Shown here: piece by piece, positions 1 through 8,442 of the stretch
Layout: every line of letters begins with the position of its first letter
Position numbering within the stretch: position 1 is the stretch's first letter
Assembly (NCBI RefSeq): GCF_900769625.1
Contig: NZ_CAAGHK010000075.1
Coordinates: 71,052-135,051 of the forward strand
Source of the DNA: an uncultured Clostridium sp.
Lineage (GTDB): Bacteria > Bacillota > Clostridia > Clostridiales > Clostridiaceae
Length of the DNA stretch: 64,000 nucleotides
Direction of reading: 5' to 3'
Program-made: the position numbers and the translations under genes
Notes under the pieces: model-generated
Seen by the model: only the letters and a program-made list of their open reading frames with translations
Database searches by the model: none
What the model was told of the DNA's origin: nothing

Positions 1-717
1 CCTCCTTCTGTTAGGATCATCAACCGTTTTTGCCGTCTGAATGCACATTAAAATATCATGAGACTTTGAATCCTCTTTCTTTATGTAGTGAACATCATTA
101 GTTGCAACTAATGGAATTCCTGTTTCTTCTGAAAGTTTTATATTGAATTCATTTACTTTCTTCTGCTCTTCCATGCCATGATTCTGAATCTCTAAATAAA
201 ATCCATCTTTAAAGATATCTTTATACATCAGAGCATCTTTCTTGGCTTTCTCATAATTATCATGAAGAATATCTGACTGAACTTCTCCCCCTAAACATGC
301 ACTTAAAGCGATAATTCCTTCACTATGTTCTTTCAAATAATTATGGTCAACTCTCGGCTTATAATAAAATCCCTCAATGGAAGCCATGGAAACAATCTTC
401 ATAAGATTCTGATATCCTGCTTCATTTTTTACAAGCAGAACCAGATGATGAGTCGAATTTTCCTTATCTGGCTGCTTTATATGCATTGACTTTGCTGCAA
501 CATATACCTCACATCCAAGTATTGCTTTTATTCCATACTCTTCTGCTGCTTTAAAGAAATCAACAAGTCCATACATAACACCATGGTCAGTTATCGCTAT
601 ACTTTCCATCCCTAGTTCTTTAGCCTGCTTCATAAGTTTTTTAATCTTTCCAGAACCATCTAGAAGACTATATTCAGTATGAAGATGCAGGTGAACAAAC
701 TTTTTTTCTTTTTCCAT
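1..717 (-). CDS. dnaE: DNA polymerase III alpha subunit, N-terminal part (cut by window edge)
   Basis: Replicative DNA polymerase catalytic subunit; only the first 239 codons are inside the window. The visible part is the PHP domain: the N-terminus reads FVHLHLHTEYSLLDG, then AITDHG and a TNDVHYI segment, which are the metal-site motifs of the DnaE-type PHP fold. Start is the ATG at 717, preceded by a GGAGGAG ribosome site. The gene heads away from the rest of the window, so operon partners downstream are not visible. It is the DnaE form rather than PolC because the PHP domain is at the extreme N-terminus. Confidence 0.95.
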   Translation of the reverse strand, partial: MEKEKKFVHLHLHTEYSLLDGSGKIKKLMKQAKELGMESIAITDHGVMYGLVDFFKAAEEYGIKAILGCEVYVAAKSMHIKQPDKENSTHHLVLLVKNEAGYQNLMKIVSMASIEGFYYKPRVDHNYLKEHSEGIIALSACLGGEVQSDILHDNYEKAKKDALMYKDIFKDGFYLEIQNHGMEEQKKVNEFNIKLSEETGIPLVATNDVHYIKKEDSKSHDILMCIQTAKTVDDPNRRR

Positions 718-875
718 TATGCTCCTCCTTTCATCATTGTTATTTATACAAATAATCTTTTTAGTTAAAACCTTTATTTAACTTCCTATTAATTATATCA
801 ATGACAGATTAACTTTTGTATACATTGTAATTACAATTTTATTTGAATCTTCAATAAAAGAATACGGAATATAAA

Positions 876-909
876 TATAAAAAAGACTTATCAAATTAAA
901 TAAGCTCTT
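876..909 (-). terminator. Terminator-like hairpin
   Basis: On the minus strand AAGAGCTTAT and ATAAGTCTT form an imperfect stem followed by six T. It sits directly at the stop of a start-less open frame (908-1033), so it may be the leftover end of a lost gene. Confidence 0.4.
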
Positions 910-1129
910 AAATTTCTATATTAATATTTCTATGTTTCAAAATAACATGTTCTTTGCTTTCTTCTAAAAATATTTCTAGATATGATAGTTTATTAAAGCA
1001 AAAACTTTCAATCTGTACTTCACTATCACCCCATTAATATTTATATTATAGCCTAGTTTTATATGTTCTAAAACACAATACCAAAATGCTCATTTTTGGG
1101 GCATATATTTTCAAAAAATAATTTAAAAC

Positions 1130-1161
1130 AACAAAAAACCTGGAGTAGCATTCTCCAAGTT
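1130..1161 (-). terminator. Rho-independent terminator of the Dabb gene
   Basis: Minus strand AACTTGGAG pairs with CTCCAGGTT around a short loop and is followed by TTTTTTG. It lies about 80 bases after the stop of the gene at 1240. Confidence 0.75.
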
Positions 1162-1239
1162 TTTCTTATAATTTCATTATATATATTTTTTGTTTTCCAT
1201 AAGTTACATATAACCATTTTAATTAATATTCTTCCTAAA

Positions 1240-1524
1240 TTAAAAATCTAATGTCTTACTACATTCAATATATGGTCCTATAACCTTCTTAACCTTCTCT
1301 ACATGAAATTCATTAATGTCATAAGATAAATAGTCCTCTTTTGAATTAAATCTTGTTATAATGCCTATATTGTAGCTTCTATCACTTCCAATAGCATCAA
1401 CACCAACTTCAAGATTCTTTAATTCAGCAATATTACCTTCCATTGATAAAAATGTTTTCTTTAAAAACTCTAAATTTTCAAATGTAGGTTCTTTAACCTT
1501 AAATAATACAATATGAGTAAACAT
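1240..1524 (-). CDS. Dabb (stress-responsive alpha/beta barrel) domain protein
   Basis: Small 94-residue protein consisting of one Dabb domain. The N-terminal FTHIVLFKVKE strand, the GVDAIGSDRSYNIGI centre and the C-terminal FHVEKVKKVIGPYI helix are typical of this dimeric ferredoxin-like barrel family. Members include stress-induced proteins and some cyclases, and no specific reaction can be assigned here. ATG start with an AGGAG-type ribosome site. It lies downstream of whiA, separated by a dispersed hairpin repeat, and ends in its own terminator. Function unknown; the family call is firm. Confidence 0.8.
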   Translation of the reverse strand: MFTHIVLFKVKEPTFENLEFLKKTFLSMEGNIAELKNLEVGVDAIGSDRSYNIGIITRFNSKEDYLSYDINEFHVEKVKKVIGPYIECSKTLDF

Positions 1525-1540
1525 AAAAACACTCCTCTAT

Positions 1541-1635
1541 ATTCAGTTAATAATTTAAAACTGATAGTTGATAGTTATTTTTCAAAATTCCCAAATTAAT
1601 TTTTTCTTAACTCTCAATTCTCAACTCTCAACTAA
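1541..1635. repeat. Dispersed intergenic hairpin repeat, copy A
   Basis: One arm reads CTTAACTCTCAATTCTCAAC and runs into the whiA stop codon; the other contains CTGATAGTTGATAGTTATTT. The same arms flank a variable centre in the copies at 14699-14762 and 35420-35513. It fills the gap between whiA and the Dabb gene. Confidence 0.65.
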
Positions 1636-2573
1636 CTTCTTAGTTCTTCTGCTATTTTTTCAATTTTTCTAAGTCTATGATTTATCCCTGATTTTCCAAC
1701 TGGAGGATCAAGCATCTCTCCAAGTTCCTTCAATGATTCATCTGGATAATTAAGTCTAAGTTCAGCAACTTCTCGCAGATTTTCAGGAAGTCTCTGAAGT
1801 CCTATCTGGGACTGTATAAGTTTAATACTTTCAACCTGCCTCACTGCTGCATTTACTGTCTTTGAAAGATTTGCAGTTTCACAGTTAACAAGTCTGTTTA
1901 CATTGTTTCTCATTTCCTTCATTATCCTTATGTTTTCAACTTCAAGCAATGATGAATGAGCGCCTATTATGTTAAGAAGGTCAACTATCTGTTCACCTTC
2001 CTTGATATATACAATAAAGCTGTTCTTTCTCTGGATTACCTTTGAATTAAGCTTAAAGGAATTTACAAGATTACATAAATCCTTGGCATATTCCTCACTA
2101 TGAGTCACAAATTCAAGATGATAAGTCTTTTCTGGATTGCTAATGCTTCCACCACCTATAAATGCGCCTCTTACATAAGCCCTCTTCATGCTGTCATCTT
2201 CAAAAATATGAGGCTCTATTCTATAATCAAGACTCATTATTCCATCAATTTCTTTTAAAATTCCAGTTTCACTGAGCAGATCCCTTACGCCCATTTCTTC
2301 TGTAATAACTACCATATAGATATTATTCTTCTTAAGTGAATTACTTTTTTTAACCATTAATTTAGAATGAATATCAAAGTGATCCTTTAGCAGGGTAAAT
2401 ATAAGCCTGGCACTGGCAGGATTCTCTGTAGTCATCTTAAAGCTTAATCCACTTCCACTAAAAGCTAATGTACCACTAACTTTCATTATTGCTGATATTT
2501 CTGCCAAAGCTTCACCTTTGGAAATCTCAACATATCTGCAAATTTCTCCTTTTACTTTTGATGAAAATGACAT
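1632..2573 (-). CDS. whiA: DNA-binding protein WhiA
   Basis: Conserved Gram-positive protein with an N-terminal LAGLIDADG-like fold (here without nuclease function, as is usual in the family) and a C-terminal helix-turn-helix. At 313 residues it has normal length. Family marks include AYVRGAFIGGGSISNPEKTYH, and the C-terminal end LGEMLDPPVGKSGINHRLRK, which is the HTH. In Streptomyces it controls sporulation genes; in Bacillus it affects division and chromosome segregation. It is the last gene of the rapZ-yvcK-whiA set, 22 bases after yvcK. Its stop codon is at the edge of a dispersed repeat. Confidence 0.96.
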   Translation of the reverse strand: MSFSSKVKGEICRYVEISKGEALAEISAIMKVSGTLAFSGSGLSFKMTTENPASARLIFTLLKDHFDIHSKLMVKKSNSLKKNNIYMVVITEEMGVRDLLSETGILKEIDGIMSLDYRIEPHIFEDDSMKRAYVRGAFIGGGSISNPEKTYHLEFVTHSEEYAKDLCNLVNSFKLNSKVIQRKNSFIVYIKEGEQIVDLLNIIGAHSSLLEVENIRIMKEMRNNVNRLVNCETANLSKTVNAAVRQVESIKLIQSQIGLQRLPENLREVAELRLNYPDESLKELGEMLDPPVGKSGINHRLRKIEKIAEELRS

Positions 2574-2595
2574 GTTTTTTCCTTCCTTATTCTAA

Positions 2596-3951
2596 TTAAT
2601 TTTCGGCTTGCTTGCCCTTTTCCTCTCTCTCACGCGCTTTTACCCTCTGAGACAGATACATATATTCTATTATCTTCTTCTTATCATATAGAAGTTTCTT
2701 TTCCATGATAGTATCAGCTAAAACTTCTGCAAGTTTATCTGAATCATGTTTTACTGTTCCATTATTTATTTTAACCAGATTTTCACCGACTATTTTAATT
2801 CCCATTGCCTTGATGTCTTCGACATCGAGCTTAACAAGTTCAGCACCTTCCTGGCTGTATTTTTCTTTAAGTTCTTCTGTTATTTCACCAGTATTAACAA
2901 TTACATAATCAACGATATCCTTGCCGCCATATTTACGTAATACCTTTAAATGGTCAGATACCTTAAATCCAGTAGTTTCTCCTGGCTGAGTCATTATATT
3001 TGAAATGTATATCTTAATTGCATTGCTCTTTCTTACAGCCTTAGATATATCTTTTACAAGTAAATTAGATGTTATGCTTGTGTAAAGACTTCCAGGTCCC
3101 ATTACAATAGCATCCGCTTCTTTTATTGCAGTCAATGCTTCCTTAAGAGCCTTTGCATTTTCTGGGTTTATCATAAGTTCTTCTATTCTTGAATTCTGTC
3201 TTACTGCTTCTTCTGGTATCTGCGATTCACCTTCAACAATATTTCCATTTTGAAGTTTTGCAATCAGCTTCATGTTATCTAAAGTTACAGGAATAACCTT
3301 ACCTGTAACAGCTAGTACTGAACTCATTTTCTGAACAGCTTCCTCAAAATTATCTGATATTCCAGCCATAGCCGCTAAGAATAAGTTACCAAAACTCTGA
3401 TTTTTTAATCTTCCATCTTTAAATCTGTATTGAAGAAGGTCTTCCATCAATGGTTCTGTATCTGCAAGAGCAAGTATACAGTTCCTTATATCTCCAGGAG
3501 GAAGCATTCCTAAGTCCTCTCTAAGGTCCCCAGAACCTCCTCCATCATCACCAACTGTAACTATAGCTGTTATATTGGAAGTATAATACTTAAGCCCTCT
3601 AAGCATTGTGGAAAGCCCTGTTCCTCCCCCAATAACAACTATCTTAGGTCCTTTAACCAAAAGTCTCTTTTCATAAATCAGACTTTCAATTTTATCACTA
3701 TCTAAAGATACCTTTAAGTATCCTCTGTTAACAAGTGCTATTATTGATTTCATGATTTCTGTAACAGAAACATACAATACAAATAAACCTGTAATATTTA
3801 AAAATATATAAAATATCTTATAATAAAAATCATATAATCTGTGAGTTACTAACTCTGTAAATCCAAACGCTATTAATAATACTCCAAATACTCCGAATGC
3901 TAACCAACGTTTAACTTTAATACCTGGTTTAAGCCAATCCCGTATCCTCAT
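2596..3951 (-). CDS. yvcK: YvcK/GlmR family regulator of cell-wall precursor metabolism
   Basis: CofD-like protein of 451 residues with the nucleotide-sugar binding signature VVIGGGTGLSTMLRG near residue 105 and the GDDGGGSGDLR motif after it. In Bacillus the family (GlmR) binds UDP-GlcNAc and stimulates glucosamine synthesis. Unlike the shorter Bacillus protein, this copy has about 90 extra N-terminal residues with two hydrophobic segments (about 18-32 and 44-62), so it is probably membrane-anchored, as in other clostridia. Its start overlaps the rapZ stop (ATGA), indicating translational coupling. Confidence 0.95.
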   Translation of the reverse strand: MRIRDWLKPGIKVKRWLAFGVFGVLLIAFGFTELVTHRLYDFYYKIFYIFLNITGLFVLYVSVTEIMKSIIALVNRGYLKVSLDSDKIESLIYEKRLLVKGPKIVVIGGGTGLSTMLRGLKYYTSNITAIVTVGDDGGGSGDLREDLGMLPPGDIRNCILALADTEPLMEDLLQYRFKDGRLKNQSFGNLFLAAMAGISDNFEEAVQKMSSVLAVTGKVIPVTLDNMKLIAKLQNGNIVEGESQIPEEAVRQNSRIEELMINPENAKALKEALTAIKEADAIVMGPGSLYTSITSNLLVKDISKAVRKSNAIKIYISNIMTQPGETTGFKVSDHLKVLRKYGGKDIVDYVIVNTGEITEELKEKYSQEGAELVKLDVEDIKAMGIKIVGENLVKINNGTVKHDSDKLAEVLADTIMEKKLLYDKKKIIEYMYLSQRVKAREREEKGKQAEN

Positions 3952-4832
3952 AGTTTCTTTTCCCCTTTATGAAGATCTTCTGTTACATCTCTGTGCTCTA
4001 TTTTAGAATTATAGTTTTCAGCATTTAACCTTTCATAAAGCTCATTTGCAATTGCAACAGAACGATGTCTTCCTCCTGTACATCCTATAGAGATAATAAG
4101 CTGTCTCTTCCCTTCTTTAATATAATTAGGAATCAGATATCTTAGCATATCCATAAGTTTTTCAAGGAATGTCTGTGTTTCTGACTGCTTTAAAACATAA
4201 TCCTTAACCGGCTCATCATTACCTGAGTACTTCTTTAACTCAGGAATGTAGAAAGGATTTGGTATAAATCTCACATCAAAAACAAGGTCCGAATCAACTG
4301 GAATACCATACTTGAATCCAAAGCTTAAAACTGTTACTGTAAGCTGTTTTTCAGGATAAGTTTCATCTCCGTAATACTCATTAATTTTTTCTCTCAAATG
4401 TCTGATTTCATATTTTGAAGTATCAATTATCATATCAGCTGCATTTTTGATTTCTCGAAGTTTATCTCTTTCTAAAGTTATACCTGTAAGCACTCTCCCA
4501 TCAGGTGATAACGGATGGCTTCTTCTTGTTTCTTTAAATCTCTTTATTAAGACTTCATCTGTGGCCTCTAAGAATAAAATTTCATATTCAAATTCATTAT
4601 CTTTAAGATACTTTATAGATTCAAAGAAATCATCAAAGAAAACTCCACCACGAATATCTATAACTAAAGCTACCTTTTCTATGCTTCCACCACTCTGCAT
4701 ACATGCTTCTGCAAACTTGGGAATTAATTTAGGTGGAAGATTATCAACACAGAAGTATCCTAAATCTTCTAAAGTTCTTGTAGCTTGTGTTTTTCCTGCT
4801 CCTGATAATCCTGTAACTATAACAAATCTCAT
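3948..4832 (-). CDS. rapZ: RapZ family RNase adapter / nucleotide-binding protein
   Basis: P-loop protein of 294 residues (YvcJ/RapZ family). The N-terminus carries the Walker A motif VTGLSGAGKTQATR, and the C-terminal domain has IGCTGGRHRSVAIA, the family's conserved loop. In Enterobacteria RapZ binds GlcN6P and guides RNase E to GlmZ; in Firmicutes it hydrolyses nucleotides and is linked to cell-wall sugar control, consistent with the coupled yvcK next door. I chose the ATG at 4832 because it has a GGGGAGT ribosome site and gives the family's normal length; the frame is open 21 codons further upstream. Confidence 0.95.
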   Translation of the reverse strand: MRFVIVTGLSGAGKTQATRTLEDLGYFCVDNLPPKLIPKFAEACMQSGGSIEKVALVIDIRGGVFFDDFFESIKYLKDNEFEYEILFLEATDEVLIKRFKETRRSHPLSPDGRVLTGITLERDKLREIKNAADMIIDTSKYEIRHLREKINEYYGDETYPEKQLTVTVLSFGFKYGIPVDSDLVFDVRFIPNPFYIPELKKYSGNDEPVKDYVLKQSETQTFLEKLMDMLRYLIPNYIKEGKRQLIISIGCTGGRHRSVAIANELYERLNAENYNSKIEHRDVTEDLHKGEKKL

Positions 4833-4962
4833 TATTACACACTCCCCTTTTGCTAAAGATACTTTTTCAATATTAAAATTATAACATAATATCATAATTA
4901 AATGATAAAATTATTATCTTGTCAAAAATAAATTTGCTTTAATATAATTCATACAATAATTC

Positions 4963-5011
4963 TAAAAAAACAATAAATGGAACTCTCAAGCTTAAAACTA
5001 TCGAGTTCCAC
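4963..5011 (-). terminator. Rho-independent terminator of murB
   Basis: Minus strand TGGAACTC and GAGTTCCA form the stem, followed by TTTATTG and a run of seven T. It separates murB from the rapZ-yvcK-whiA unit. Confidence 0.85.
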
Positions 5012-5044
5012 TTTTATTACTACTCTTTTATTACTACTCTTTAA

Positions 5045-5959
5045 TTAATCTTCACCCAAGATTCTTACTTCTGGATGAAGTTCAACTCCGAACTGTCTCT
5101 TAACTTCTTCCTGCACATGATGAATTACACCTAAAACATCCTTTGCAGTTCCATGAGATTTATTTATTACGAATCCAGCATGCTTTTCTGAAACACATGC
5201 ACCACCAACAGTATATCCCTTTAATCCTGCATCCTCAATAAGTTTTCCAGCAAAATATCCCTCTGGTCTTTTAAATGTACTTCCTGCTGAAGGATATTCA
5301 AGTGGCTGTCTGTCCTCTCTTCTTGTAGTTAATTCGTCAACTCTTGATTGAATTTTATCATGTTCACCAGGAGTAAGAGCAAATGTAGCACTTAATACTA
5401 TATATCCCTTCTGCATAACAACAGACTGTCTGTATCCTAAATTCAATTCTTCCTTAGATAAAACTCTTATTTCTTGCTTATCATCAAGTACTTCTGCACT
5501 TTCTATTACAAATGATATTTCTCCATCATAAGCACCTGCATTCATATATACAGCTCCGCCTACACTTCCTGGGATACCACATGCAAATTGGAATCCTGAT
5601 AAACTCGCAGCAGTTGCTTGTGCAGATACATCCTTAAGTAATGCACCAGTTCCAGCCTTTATCTTATTTCCTATGCGTTCTATATTATTAAGCTCACATA
5701 CTTTAATTACAACACCTCTTATACCTCCATCTTTAACTAGAAGATTAGAACCATTCCCTATTACATAAAATGGAATATTATTTTCTTTACATATTGTAAC
5801 CGAATCCTTTAGCTGCTTTACATCTGTAGGTGTTAAAAGTATGTCTACAGGTCCTCCAACTTTAAAGTATATATGTTCACTCATTTTTTCATCTAATTTA
5901 ATTTGTGACTCATCATATATTTCACTAAACAAGTCTTTATATTTTCCATACTGATTCAT
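5045..5959 (-). CDS. murB: UDP-N-acetylenolpyruvoylglucosamine reductase
   Basis: FAD- and NADPH-dependent enzyme of cytoplasmic peptidoglycan precursor synthesis that reduces UDP-GlcNAc-enolpyruvate to UDP-MurNAc. It has 304 residues, as in Gram-positive MurB. The FAD domain shows IGNGSNLLVKDGG and the CGIPGSVGGAVYMNAGAYDG motif; the C-terminal domain carries the proton-donor serine segment YPSAGSTFKRP and the final LHPEVRILG with the conserved Glu. Start ATG at 5959 with a GAGG-type site. It is probably monocistronic, as it is followed by a terminator. Confidence 0.97.
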   Translation of the reverse strand: MNQYGKYKDLFSEIYDESQIKLDEKMSEHIYFKVGGPVDILLTPTDVKQLKDSVTICKENNIPFYVIGNGSNLLVKDGGIRGVVIKVCELNNIERIGNKIKAGTGALLKDVSAQATAASLSGFQFACGIPGSVGGAVYMNAGAYDGEISFVIESAEVLDDKQEIRVLSKEELNLGYRQSVVMQKGYIVLSATFALTPGEHDKIQSRVDELTTRREDRQPLEYPSAGSTFKRPEGYFAGKLIEDAGLKGYTVGGACVSEKHAGFVINKSHGTAKDVLGVIHHVQEEVKRQFGVELHPEVRILGED

Positions 5960-6309
5960 GATAAAAACTCCTCAAACGCTATTATTAATCTATTTTTTGC
6001 CATACCGAATACAATCTGCTATCGTGCATAATATTTTATAGCAAAGCAACACATCTTTCAATTAACAGTAAAAAATAACTGTTAGTGATTTAACAAAATC
6101 CCTTAGATTTATAATGATGTTTGCATATTTAAAAATACAATTATATAATAATCATATTCAATATGTATTTAATAACTGGACAATTCTATGTCTATTTCAC
6201 TTTATTTACATCCTATAGAATAATCTATATATTAAACTAATACAAGTAAATTTTTATTCAAAGTAGTTTAATTTAAGTAAATATTTATTCCGTATTATTA
6301 TAGCATAGT
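5960..6309. other. Intergenic region between uvrC and murB
   Basis: About 350 bases, very A+T-rich. It must contain the murB promoter. A weak inverted repeat (TAACAGT ... ACTGTTA, 6063-6084) is the only structure seen; it has no T run outside the loop. No gene is recognisable. Confidence 0.5.
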
Positions 6310-8190
6310 TTAGTTACTTTGTTCATGATTTTTAAAATATGTCAAAATACTAATTGCCGCTTTATTATCTATAGATTCTGTTTCTAGCAGTTCTTCCATT
6401 GTAGCCTTCTTAATATTTTCGATACTTCCAAACTTCATCAAAAGATTCATACGTCTCTTCTGTCCTATATTAGGTATATCATCAAGTATTGAATGAAGCG
6501 TTCTTTTATCTCTCAAACTTCTGTGATAAGTTATTGCAAACCTATGAACTTCATCCTGAATTCTTCTTATCATCTGCATAAGATTAGAGTTTCTATTAAT
6601 AATTAATTCTTCATTGTTATATATAATTCCTCTTGTTGCATGATAATCATCTTTTACAAGACCGCATACCGGTATGTTTATTCCCAAATTTTCTAATACT
6701 TCAAGTGCAATATTCACCTGGCCTTTACCACCGTCCATCATAATCAAGTCTGGAAAATTAGAAAATTTACCACTAGAAAACTTAAGCTGTCTCTCTTGAA
6801 TCTCACGAATTTCTTTCAAACCATGATTAAATCTTCTTTCAAGAATTTCTCTCATACTATCATAATCATTAGCATTTTTTACAGTTTTTATTCTAAACCT
6901 TCTATAATCACTATTTTTAGCTTTTCCATCTTCAAAAACAATCATCGAACCAACTGAATCCACTCCCTGAATATTTGAAATATCATATGCTTCAATTCTT
7001 GTAGGTACTGAATCAAGTTCTAAAAGTTCCTGTATTTCTTCAAGGCATAATCTATTGATTTCTTTATCTCTTAAAATTTTATCCTTAAACTGCTCAAGTG
7101 TTACTTTTGCATTATTCTTTACTAATTCTATCATTTGCTTTTTTTCGCCTTTAACTGGAACTTTGACATTTACCTTTGAACCACGTTTAATTGTCAGGAA
7201 CTCTTCCAATGCTTCATTGTCTTCTTCAGCATAAGCTGGAATATATATATTTTTAGGAACCTTTGGAGTTCCACCGTAAAATGATATTATAAACTGAGAT
7301 ATAATAACATGGTCTTCTTCATAAGCACTGTTTTCAATAATAAAATTTTCCCTTCCTGTAACTTTTCCATCTCTAAGGAAAAATACTTGTACAGAGCAAT
7401 CCTTTTCATCCTTATATATATTTATAAAATCCTCATCATTATCCTGTGACTTAAACACTTTCTGTTTTTCATCAATATTTTCAATTGCCAGAATTTTGTC
7501 CCTAAATGAAGCTGCCTTTTCAAATTCAAGATTCATAGAAGCTTTCTGCATATCTTCCTTAAGATTATTTACCAGAGTTTTATCTTTTCCGCTTAAAACA
7601 TCTATAATCTCATTTATCATAACTCTATATTCTTCTTTTGAAATATGTCCCTCACAAGGTGCATTACACTTTTTTATATGATAGTTTAAACAAGGCCTTG
7701 TGTGTTTTCCTCCTTCAACTATCATTTTCTTACATGTTCTTAATGGAAATATTTTTCTAATAAGCTTTATTGTTTCATGAACTGCTCCTGCATTAGGATA
7801 TGGTCCAAAATATTTATTACCATCCTTTGCAAAATTTCGCGTTATAAATACTCTTGGAAAATCTTCGTTGGTTGTTATCTTTATAAACGGATAAAACTTA
7901 TCATCTTTTAAGGATATATTGTATTTAGGACTATGTTTCTTTATAAGGTTACATTCAAGTATCAATGCTTCCATTTCCGAGTCAGTTACTATGTATTCAA
8001 ATTCCGCAATATTCTTAACCATTGCTTTTACCTTTTCTGAATGATTTTTTGAATTCTGAAAATATTGTCTAACTCTATTTTTTAATACTTTTGCCTTACC
8101 TACATATATAATTTCACCAAGACTGTTTTTCATTAAATATACACCTGGTTTATCTGGCAGAATTTTAAGCTGTGCTTTAAAATCAAACAC
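6310..8190 (-). CDS. uvrC: Excinuclease ABC subunit C
   Basis: Dual-incision nuclease of nucleotide excision repair, acting with UvrA and UvrB encoded at 11.8-16.7 kb. It has 626 residues. Domains in order: GIY-YIG nuclease (PGVYLMKNSLGEIIYVGKAK, about residues 14-33), four-cysteine region (CKK...C...CNAPCEGH), UVR motif around residues 200-235, RNase H-like nuclease (EAYDISNIQGVDSVGSMIVF, MMDGGKGQ), and a C-terminal helix-hairpin-helix (IPNIGQKRRMNLL). It stands apart from uvrBA, and no LexA-like box was seen just upstream. Confidence 0.97.
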   Translation of the reverse strand: MFDFKAQLKILPDKPGVYLMKNSLGEIIYVGKAKVLKNRVRQYFQNSKNHSEKVKAMVKNIAEFEYIVTDSEMEALILECNLIKKHSPKYNISLKDDKFYPFIKITTNEDFPRVFITRNFAKDGNKYFGPYPNAGAVHETIKLIRKIFPLRTCKKMIVEGGKHTRPCLNYHIKKCNAPCEGHISKEEYRVMINEIIDVLSGKDKTLVNNLKEDMQKASMNLEFEKAASFRDKILAIENIDEKQKVFKSQDNDEDFINIYKDEKDCSVQVFFLRDGKVTGRENFIIENSAYEEDHVIISQFIISFYGGTPKVPKNIYIPAYAEEDNEALEEFLTIKRGSKVNVKVPVKGEKKQMIELVKNNAKVTLEQFKDKILRDKEINRLCLEEIQELLELDSVPTRIEAYDISNIQGVDSVGSMIVFEDGKAKNSDYRRFRIKTVKNANDYDSMREILERRFNHGLKEIREIQERQLKFSSGKFSNFPDLIMMDGGKGQVNIALEVLENLGINIPVCGLVKDDYHATRGIIYNNEELIINRNSNLMQMIRRIQDEVHRFAITYHRSLRDKRTLHSILDDIPNIGQKRRMNLLMKFGSIENIKKATMEELLETESIDNKAAISILTYFKNHEQSN

Positions 8191-8342
8191 TACAGAACCC
8201 CCTTCTCTTTAGTTAACCGTTATCTATGTACAATTCACAGTTAACTAATACATTAAATTTATAAAATTATCTTATCTCATATCTAATTAATATTTAGCTT
8301 TAACAAATATTTTTCTACTACGAAACTTACCTTTATTTTATA

Positions 8343-8376
8343 TTAGGCAGATATTCATTTAGAATATCTGCCTAAT
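8343..8376 (-). terminator. Strong hairpin after the PBP gene
   Basis: A perfect 13-base stem (TAGGCAGATATTC / GAATATCTGCCTA) with a 5-base loop lies about 70 bases after the PBP stop. The following T content is poor, so it may work as a terminator or as an mRNA end stabiliser. Confidence 0.6.
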
Positions 8377-8442
8377 AATATAATTATAAAATTTCTCAAA
8401 AGTTTTCACTACAGCTGTTAACTGTTACTCGATAAGTATTAA

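Larger units (their letters stand above)
718..1239. other. Intergenic region upstream of dnaE
   Basis: About 520 bases with no convincing gene. It holds the dnaE ribosome site and presumably its promoter, a hairpin at 881-909 followed on the minus strand by a T run, a 42-codon open frame without a start codon at 908-1033 (minus), and the terminator of the Dabb gene at 1130-1161. Confidence 0.6.
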
